Shown: positions 12,800-16,893 of the stretch, piece by piece
How the letters are laid out: every line of letters starts with the position of its first letter
Position numbering within the stretch: the first letter of the stretch is position 1
Notes under the pieces: model-generated
Told to the model about the DNA's origin: nothing
Seen by the model: only the letters and a program-made list of their open reading frames with translations
Databases searched by the model: none
Program-made: the position numbers and the translations under genes
Source of the DNA: Nonomuraea sp.
Lineage (GTDB): Bacteria; Actinomycetota; Actinomycetes; Streptosporangiales; Streptosporangiaceae
DNA: 16,893 nucleotides
Direction: 5' to 3'
Assembly: GCA_013362835.1 (NCBI GenBank)
Contig: JABFVJ010000484.1
Location: 1-16,893, forward strand

Positions 12800-13564
12800 T
12801 TACCCTGACCGGGGCGTACGCCCCCTTCCGGGTGGCCCGGCGAACGCCTGGGCGATCTCCATCCACTCCCTGGCGGCCGTGCCGGTCAGTTCCAGGGCCG
12901 TGTCCGCCAGGTGGACGCGCTGGGTGACGACGAGGCAGAAGTCGAGCATCGGGCCGCGTACGACGGCGGCGGCGTCCGGGTCGCCGGCCGTCCACGGGTC
13001 GCCGCCGGGGGTCACCAGCTCGACGCGTACGGGCTCGGCGGGCACGGGCAGGCCGCGGGCGGCGAAGCTGAAGGGGCGGGCACGGTGGCCGAGCAGGGCC
13101 ACGTGCCGCAGCCGGTCGGACGGCTCCCTGGCGACGCCGAGCCCGTCGGCCACGTCCTGGCCGTGCGCCCAGGTCTCCATCAGGCGCGCGGTGACGAACG
13201 AGGCGCCCGACATGGCCGGACCGAACCAGGGCACCCGGGCACGCGCGTCGAGCGTGGCGAACACCTCGTACGAGCGGGCGCGGGCCGTACGGAACCAGGC
13301 GTGCAGCTCCGGTGGCGGCATCGCGCGCGACTCGGCCGCGAGGTCGTCGACCGACCCGGCCCGCGCGATCAGGGCCTGGAAGGCGGCGGGATCGGCGACC
13401 GCGAGCGCCGCCGCGTCGTCGAACCAGGCCAGGTGGCTCACCTGGTCGCGCACCGCCCACCCCTCGGCGGGCGTCGGCGTCTCCCAGCGGTCCGGGGTCA
13501 GCGGCGTCAGCAGCGTTTCCAGCGCATCGGTCTCGGCGCGGAGGTCGGCGAGCAGTTCGGACAT
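12800..13564 (-). CDS. TIGR03084-like DinB-fold metal-binding protein
   Basis: This 254-residue protein has the mycothiol-dependent maleylpyruvate isomerase/DinB fold and matches the layout of the actinobacterial TIGR03084 family. The N-terminal bundle begins LLADLRAETDALETLLTPL, followed by W27 and GWAVRDQVSHLAWFDD, whose H44 is a likely metal ligand. The second ligand block is METWAHGQDVADGLG with E130, H134 and D137. A C-terminal lobe with GGDPWTAGDPDAAAVVRGP and a late VTQRVHLADT follows. The start is ATG 13564; GTG 13573 in frame is an alternative. It is divergent from the 41-residue Cys-rich gene with only 55 bp between starts, so the promoters must overlap or abut. Thiol-dependent transfer is possible, but the substrate is unknown. 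It is only distantly similar to the other DinB-like protein at 2673. Confidence 0.87.
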   Translation of the reverse strand: MSELLADLRAETDALETLLTPLTPDRWETPTPAEGWAVRDQVSHLAWFDDAAALAVADPAAFQALIARAGSVDDLAAESRAMPPPELHAWFRTARARSYEVFATLDARARVPWFGPAMSGASFVTARLMETWAHGQDVADGLGVAREPSDRLRHVALLGHRARPFSFAARGLPVPAEPVRVELVTPGGDPWTAGDPDAAAVVRGPMLDFCLVVTQRVHLADTALELTGTAAREWMEIAQAFAGPPGRGRTPRSG

Positions 13565-13619
13565 GAGGTCCACGCGCGCCAGCCTAACCCGAACAAGGTT
13601 CTGGGAGAATAATGAAGAG

Positions 13620-13745
13620 GTGATCTGCGAGAGCTGCAAGGACAAGCGTCACGACGACTGCCGCGGCGGCTCCTGGTGCGACTGCCAGCACCAGACCCAG
13701 GAGAAGCCCAGGGAGTCCGCGCTCGACTGGCCCCGGCAGGGCTGA
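13620..13745 (+). CDS. 41-residue Cys-rich, probably zinc-binding protein
   Basis: The small frame from GTG 13620 encodes 41 residues with a compact metal-binding pattern: C3-x2-C6, H11, C14, then C20-x-C22-x-H24, in the stretch CRGGSWCDCQH. This Cys/His spacing looks like a small zinc or treble-clef-like finger, and I recognise similar short 'CRGGSWCDCQH' proteins in other actinobacteria, though without a function. The C-terminal 15 residues are polar and probably disordered. The start is GTG because no in-frame ATG precedes it; GGGAG lies 12 nt upstream and a GAAGAG tract directly abuts it, so ribosome-site support is moderate. It is divergent from the TIGR03084-like gene. A perfect 6-bp hairpin follows the stop by 3 bp, isolating it from the sulfite reductase promoter. 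Confidence 0.72.
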   Translation: MICESCKDKRHDDCRGGSWCDCQHQTQEKPRESALDWPRQG

Positions 13746-13748
13746 TGA

Positions 13749-13763
13749 GTCCAGACTCTGGAC
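13749..13763 (+). terminator. Hairpin after the 41-residue ORF, overlapping a second inverted repeat
   Basis: GTCCAG (13749-13754), loop ACT, and CTGGAC (13758-13763) form a perfect stem 3 bp past the TGA. Its 3' arm shares GAC (13761-13763) with another perfect inverted repeat, GACCCCA (13761-13767) and TGGGGTC (13779-13785), so the two cannot form at once. The second repeat flanks the -35 element of the sulfite reductase promoter. Confidence 0.5.
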
Positions 13764-13769
13764 CCCATC

Positions 13770-13798
13770 TTGGACATCTGGGGTCACCGGAGTATCTT
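13770..13798 (+). promoter_or_regulatory. Promoter for the leaderless uORF/sulfite reductase transcript
   Basis: TTGGAC (13770-13775), a 17-bp spacer, and TATCTT (13793-13798) make a good housekeeping-type promoter with a TANNNT -10. Six bases separate the -10 from the ATG at 13805, so the predicted transcription start is the A of that ATG, giving a leaderless mRNA. Confidence 0.7.
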
Positions 13799-13804
13799 CG
13801 AGGT

Positions 13805-13888
13805 ATGCCAGCGGACCCCATGCTCGTCGGTCGACGCCACGTCGACCTTCAGCGTGTCCGCAGTGCCATCTGTTGCGACGCCCGCTAA
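13805..13888 (+). CDS. Leaderless 27-codon Cys leader peptide (uORF) upstream of sulfite reductase
   Basis: The frame from ATG 13805 to TAA 13886-13888 encodes 27 residues ending RRHVDLQRVRSAICCDAR, with tandem Cys codons TGT TGC at 13871-13876, three codons before the stop. The RRHVDL..R..SA.C pattern is the one I recall from actinobacterial 'putative leader peptide' entries. Leaderless polycysteine ORFs upstream of cysteine-biosynthesis genes, including a ferredoxin sulfite reductase, act as cysteine-responsive attenuators in mycobacteria. No Shine-Dalgarno precedes the ATG, and the -10 places transcription at that ATG, both fitting leaderless translation. An inner in-frame ATG at 13820 is the alternative start. 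The 104-bp spacer to the sirA start holds competing helices. The role as a Cys sensor is inferred from position, codons and precedent. Confidence 0.8.
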   Translation: MPADPMLVGRRHVDLQRVRSAICCDAR

Positions 13889-13992
13889 CCCCATCTTTTC
13901 ACCGCAGAGCGCGTCGCACTCCACTGAAACCCCTGCACTCGATGACGAGGCAGGAGGAACGCTGCGCGCGCCCACGAACCGAAGGACGCGCA
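13889..13992 (+). promoter_or_regulatory. Attenuator-like leader between the uORF and sirA
   Basis: TGCGACGC (13874-13881), which includes the second Cys codon, pairs perfectly with GCGTCGCA (13911-13918). Overlapping that segment, GCGCGTC (13909-13915) can instead pair with GACGCGC (13985-13991) beside the sirA ribosome site GAAGGA (13981-13986). The two pairings exclude each other. A stray strong AGGAGG at 13952-13957 has no start codon at proper spacing. The direction of control cannot be settled by eye. Confidence 0.45.
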
Positions 13993-15666
13993 ATGAGCAC
14001 CCCTGCCAGCCGGCACCACAAACGCCCGCGCGGCGAAGGTCAGTGGGCTCTCGGTTACCGGGAGCCGCTGAACAAGAACGAAGAGAACAAGAAGAACGAC
14101 GACGGTCTCAACGTCCGCCAGCGCATCATCGACATCTACTCCAAGCGGGGCTTCGACTCCATCGACCCCGCCGACCTGCGGGGCCGGATGCGCTGGTACG
14201 GCCTCTACACCCAGCGCAAGCCCGGGATCGACGGCGGCAAGACGGCGGTGCTCGACCCGGAGGAGCTCGACGACCGCTACTTCATGCTCCGGGTGCGCAT
14301 CGACGGCGGCCAGCTCGACCTGCGCCAGCTGCGCGCGATCGCGGACATCTCCAACGACTACGCGCGCGGCACCGCCGACATCACCGACCGCCAGAACATC
14401 CAGCTCCACTGGGTCGAGATCGAGTCGGTGCCCGACATCTGGGCGCGCCTGGAGGCCGTGGGGCTGTCCACCACCGAGGCGTGCGGTGACACGCCGCGCG
14501 TGATCATGGGCTGCCCGCTGGCCGGCATCGACACCGACGAGGTGATCGACGCCAGCGGCCTGATCGAGGAGATCTACGACCGGGTCGTCGGCAACCCGGC
14601 GTACTCCAACCTGCCGCGCAAGTTCAAGACGGCGCTGAGCGGCTGCGCGGCGCACTGCACGGTGCACGAGATCAACGACGTGGCGTTCGTCGGCGTGGTC
14701 AACGAGCACGGCGAGGCCGGCTACGACCTGTGGGTGGGCGGCGGCCTGTCGACCAACCCGATGCTGGGCAAGCGGCTGGGCGTGTTCGTCAGCCCCGACA
14801 AGGTGGCCGACGTGCACGAGGGCGTCGTCGGGATCTTCCGCGACTACGGCTACCGGCGGCTGCGGCACAGGGCCCGCCTGAAGTTCCTGGTCAGCGACTG
14901 GGGGCCGGAGAAGTTCAGGGAGGTCCTGGAGACCGAATACCTCAAGGAGCCCCTGCCCGACGGGCCCGCCCCCAAGCTGCCGCGCGACAACCGGCGCGAC
15001 CACGTGGGCGTCTTCCCGCAGAAGGACGGCAACTTCTACGTCGGCTTCACCCCCAGGGTGGGCCGGGTCGACGGCGACACGCTGCACGTGATCGCCGACA
15101 TCGCCGAGCGGCACGGCTCCGGCAGGGTCCGCACCACCGTCGAGCAGAAGATGGTCATCCTCGACGTGGCCCCCGACCGGGTCGACTCCGTCGTCGCCGA
15201 GCTGGAGGCCCACGACCTCCAGGTCAACCCGTCCACGTTCCGCCGCCAGACGATGGCCTGCACCGGCATCGAGTACTGCAAGCTCGCCATCGTCGAGACC
15301 AAGGCGACCGCCTCCAACCTGATCGACGAGCTGGAGCGGCGGCTGCCGGACTTCGACCAGCCGCTCACCATCAACCTCAACGGCTGCCCCAACTCCTGCG
15401 CCCGCATCCAGGTCGCCGACATCGGCCTGAAGGGCCAGCTCGTCGTCGACGAGAACGGCGACCAGGTCGAGGGCTACCAGATCCACCTGGGCGGCTCGCT
15501 CGGCGTCAACTCGGGCTTCGGGCGCAAGGTCCGCGGCCTGAAGACCACCGCCAAGGGCCTGCCCGACTACGTGGAGCGGGTGGTGAGCAACTACGACGCC
15601 CAGAAGAAGGAAGGCGAGACGTTCGCCGACTGGGTGCAGCGGGCCGACGAGGCGGACCTGAAATGA
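13993..15666 (+). CDS. sirA: Ferredoxin-dependent sulfite reductase (siroheme/4Fe-4S)
   Basis: This enzyme reduces sulfite to sulfide with six electrons from ferredoxin. The 557-residue protein has the duplicated nitrite/sulfite reductase layout and aligns well by eye with mycobacterial SirA (GEGQWALGYREPLN, then LYTQRKPGIDG and HEINDVAFVGV). Ligands of the siroheme-bridged 4Fe-4S cluster are C423 and C429 (ACTGIEYC) and C465 and C469 (GCPNSCA). Y72 in GLYTQ and C164 in TTEACGD correspond to the Tyr-Cys cross-linked pair of M. tuberculosis SirA, arguing for sulfite over nitrite reductase. The start is ATG 13993 (GAAGGA 7 nt upstream); an in-frame ATG at 13942 would add 17 residues but runs across the leader. 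Its stop overlaps the next start (ATGA). Expression is probably set by the leaderless Cys uORF upstream. Confidence 0.95.
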   Translation: MSTPASRHHKRPRGEGQWALGYREPLNKNEENKKNDDGLNVRQRIIDIYSKRGFDSIDPADLRGRMRWYGLYTQRKPGIDGGKTAVLDPEELDDRYFMLRVRIDGGQLDLRQLRAIADISNDYARGTADITDRQNIQLHWVEIESVPDIWARLEAVGLSTTEACGDTPRVIMGCPLAGIDTDEVIDASGLIEEIYDRVVGNPAYSNLPRKFKTALSGCAAHCTVHEINDVAFVGVVNEHGEAGYDLWVGGGLSTNPMLGKRLGVFVSPDKVADVHEGVVGIFRDYGYRRLRHRARLKFLVSDWGPEKFREVLETEYLKEPLPDGPAPKLPRDNRRDHVGVFPQKDGNFYVGFTPRVGRVDGDTLHVIADIAERHGSGRVRTTVEQKMVILDVAPDRVDSVVAELEAHDLQVNPSTFRRQTMACTGIEYCKLAIVETKATASNLIDELERRLPDFDQPLTINLNGCPNSCARIQVADIGLKGQLVVDENGDQVEGYQIHLGGSLGVNSGFGRKVRGLKTTAKGLPDYVERVVSNYDAQKKEGETFADWVQRADEADLK

Positions 15667-15806
15667 CCACGCGAGCGGTTCCCTTCCACTGCCCGTACTG
15701 CGGCGACGAGGACCTGGAGCCCTACGAGGGGGACGGCGGCTGGTACTGCCGCTCCTGCGCCCGCGCCTTCAAGCTGAAGTTTCTTGGGATCGGAGTGAAG
15801 ATATGA
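15663..15806 (+). CDS. 47-residue zinc-ribbon protein within the sulfate-assimilation operon
   Basis: A 47-residue protein is encoded between sirA and cysH, overlapping both by 4 bases (ATGA at 15663-15666 and 15803-15806). It holds one zinc ribbon: C10-x2-C13 (CPYC) and C29-x2-C32 (CRSC), 15 residues apart, with an aromatic W27-Y28 before the second knuckle. The tail is short and basic/hydrophobic (FKLKFLGIGVKI). A small ORF in the same place occurs in Streptomyces cys operons, as I recall it (between the sulfite reductase and cysH genes). Strict translational coupling implies it is made in fixed ratio to the two enzymes, so a role as an assembly, electron-transfer or regulatory partner is plausible. 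No function is known to me. Confidence 0.9.
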   Translation: MTTRAVPFHCPYCGDEDLEPYEGDGGWYCRSCARAFKLKFLGIGVKI

Positions 15807-16531
15807 CGCTGGTCGACATCGAGGTCGGTTTAAGAGATCAACGCGGCACGCTCGACCTGCAGGACATCGTCGAGTCCGCCGCCACGTTCCTTGAGGGCGC
15901 CCCGGCCAGGGAGATCATCCGCTGGGCCGCGGCGACGTTCGGCGACCGGCTGTGCCTGACGTCCTCCATGAGCGACGCGTTGCTCATCGACCTGGTGAGC
16001 CGGGTGAAACCCGGTGTCGACGTGCTGTTCATCGACACCGGCTACCACTTCGCCGAGACGGTCGGCACCCGTGACGCCGTGCGGCAGGTCTATGACGTCA
16101 ACGTGATCGACATCAAGCCGTCCAGGACGGTCCAGGAGCAGGATCGCGACCTCGGGCCGCGCCTGTTCGGCCGCAACCCCGACCTGTGCTGCTACCTGCG
16201 CAAGGTGGAGCCCCTGAACCGGGCTCTGGAGCCGTACCTGGCGTGGATCTCCGGCATCCGCCGCGACGAGTCGGCCAGCCGTACGGACACCAAGGTCGTG
16301 GAGTGGGACGCCAAGCGGCAGATGGTGAAGGTCAACCCGATCGCCGCCTGGACGCAGGAAGAGGTCGACAACTACATCGCCGACAACGGCGTGTTGATCA
16401 ACCCGTTGCACTACGACAACTACCCCTCGATCGGCTGCGCGCCGTGCACGCGGCAGGTCGCCGAGGGGGAGGACCCGCGCAGCGGCCGCTGGGCGGGGCT
16501 GGGGAAGGTCGAATGCGGCATTCACCTGTGA
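15803..16531 (+). CDS. cysH: Assimilatory adenylyl-sulfate (APS) reductase, CysH family
   Basis: This 242-residue thioredoxin-dependent reductase converts APS to sulfite and AMP. The [4Fe-4S] ligands that mark the APS-type enzyme are present: C129-C130 (DLCCYLRKVEPL) and C212-x2-C215 (GCAPCTRQV). The C-terminal catalytic Cys is C238 in ECGIHL. The PP-loop-type nucleotide-binding segment is LCLTSSMSDALLIDL at 50-64, followed by DVLFIDTGYHF and the substrate-binding GIRRDES. These features argue against a PAPS-only enzyme, so CysC would be bypassed for this step. The start ATG 15803 overlaps the stop of the zinc-ribbon gene (ATGA). The sulfite produced feeds the reductase encoded two genes upstream. 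The 3' end overlaps the chelatase gene. Confidence 0.96.
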   Translation: MTLVDIEVGLRDQRGTLDLQDIVESAATFLEGAPAREIIRWAAATFGDRLCLTSSMSDALLIDLVSRVKPGVDVLFIDTGYHFAETVGTRDAVRQVYDVNVIDIKPSRTVQEQDRDLGPRLFGRNPDLCCYLRKVEPLNRALEPYLAWISGIRRDESASRTDTKVVEWDAKRQMVKVNPIAAWTQEEVDNYIADNGVLINPLHYDNYPSIGCAPCTRQVAEGEDPRSGRWAGLGKVECGIHL

Positions 16532-16893
16532 TCCCCGGCAGGGGCCACGCCCTGTTGGCAGACGGGGCGGCCCCCGGCCGCGTGCCACTGGTGGCGGTGG
16601 CGCACGGGTCTCGCGACCCGCGGGCCGCCGCCACCGTGGCCGCGCTGCTGGACCGGGTGCGCCTGGCGCGGCCCGACGTGCCGGTACGGGTGGCGTACCT
16701 GGATCACTGCGCCCCTTCGATCGGGCAGGCGCTCGACGGGCTGGACGAGGCCGTGGTGCTGCCGCTGCTGCTCACCGAGGCGTACCACAGCCGGGTCGAC
16801 CTGCCCGCGGCCCTGAACGAGGCCCGCGCGCGCGACCCGCGCCTGCGGGTGCGTTACGGCACGACGCTCGGCCCGCACCCGCTGCTGCCCGTC
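16513..16893 (+). CDS. Sirohydrochlorin chelatase (CbiX/SirB type), 3'-truncated by window edge
   Basis: The last gene runs off the window after 127 residues. The family is clear from VPLVAVAHGSRDPRAAATV at 24-42, with metal-binding H31 in the AHGSRDP signature, and YHSRVDLP at 91-98 with H92, both typical of class II chelatases. These insert iron into sirohydrochlorin to give siroheme, the cofactor of the sulfite reductase at the head of the operon; cobalt chelation for B12 is the alternative for the family, but this context favours siroheme. ATG 16513 is chosen because GGGGAAGG lies 4 nt upstream; it overlaps cysH by 19 bases. GTG 16528, in frame and forming GTGA with the cysH stop, is the alternative and would shorten the N-terminus by five residues. 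Confidence 0.9.
   Translation, partial: MRHSPVIPGRGHALLADGAAPGRVPLVAVAHGSRDPRAAATVAALLDRVRLARPDVPVRVAYLDHCAPSIGQALDGLDEAVVLPLLLTEAYHSRVDLPAALNEARARDPRLRVRYGTTLGPHPLLPV

Noticed and set aside
13942..13992. An upstream ATG start for sirA adding 17 residues
   Set aside because: The extension contains the stray AGGAGG and crosses the presumed attenuator. Similarity to mycobacterial SirA only becomes clear from about GEGQWALG, and ATG 13993 has a proper ribosome site.
13885..15486. A 533-codon open frame opposite the sulfite reductase
   Set aside because: Its composition is low-complexity Val/Asp/Leu/Ala typical of an antisense shadow, and the + strand encodes a complete recognised enzyme.

Overview
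The window reads as a chromosomal segment from a high-GC actinomycete. The evidence is strong third-position G/C coding, a WhiB-type Fe-S regulator, an XRE/DUF397/ATPase regulatory cluster, an ECF sigma/ZAS anti-sigma pair, a mycobacterial-type sulfite reductase and several GTG/TTG starts. The mix would suit a Streptosporangiales-like organism, but that placement is inference. I see no rRNA, tRNA, transposase, prophage or integrase.

Layout. (1) 1-2324, + strand: the 3' end of glpD, a sucrase/ferredoxin-like protein behind a 17/19 match to the DtxR/IdeR/DmdR iron box, then a WhiD/WhiB3-like regulator. (2) 2325-2672: a gene-free stretch with several palindromes and about 3.5 copies of a 30-bp degenerate tandem repeat with hairpin potential. 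(3) 2673-5155: a DinB/maleylpyruvate-isomerase-like protein, then a DUF397 protein, an XRE regulator with DUF5753, and a divergent HATPase protein. The DUF397 and XRE genes each have an 18-bp perfect palindrome just upstream with the same 10-bp core. (4) 5163-8512: a phosphoribosyltransferase and the ribosome-assembly GTPase RsgA on the - strand, the latter behind a possible 17-codon leader ORF; then the divergent ECF sigma/anti-sigma pair with a possible self-recognised promoter. (5) 8531-9942: a divergent ArsR-type repressor and MDR oxidoreductase sharing a 14-bp inverted repeat. (6) 9976-13564, - strand: glyA, a YihY-type membrane protein, a YccF protein and a TIGR03084-like DinB-fold protein. 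(7) 13620-16893, + strand: a 41-residue Cys-rich protein, then a sulfate-assimilation operon: sulfite reductase, a 47-residue zinc-ribbon protein, an APS-type CysH and the start of a sirohydrochlorin chelatase. The last four reading frames overlap end to end.

How the genes work together. The last block makes one pathway: CysH reduces APS to sulfite, the siroheme/4Fe-4S reductase reduces sulfite to sulfide, and the chelatase supplies siroheme. Upstream of the reductase is a well-formed promoter (TTGGAC, 17 bp, TATCTT) placed so that transcription would begin at the ATG of a 27-codon ORF. That ORF carries tandem Cys codons, which matches the leaderless polycysteine attenuator ORFs known in mycobacteria and is the most informative regulatory feature here. 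Elsewhere the window is dense in local regulators paired with their targets, most with visible operator-like palindromes.
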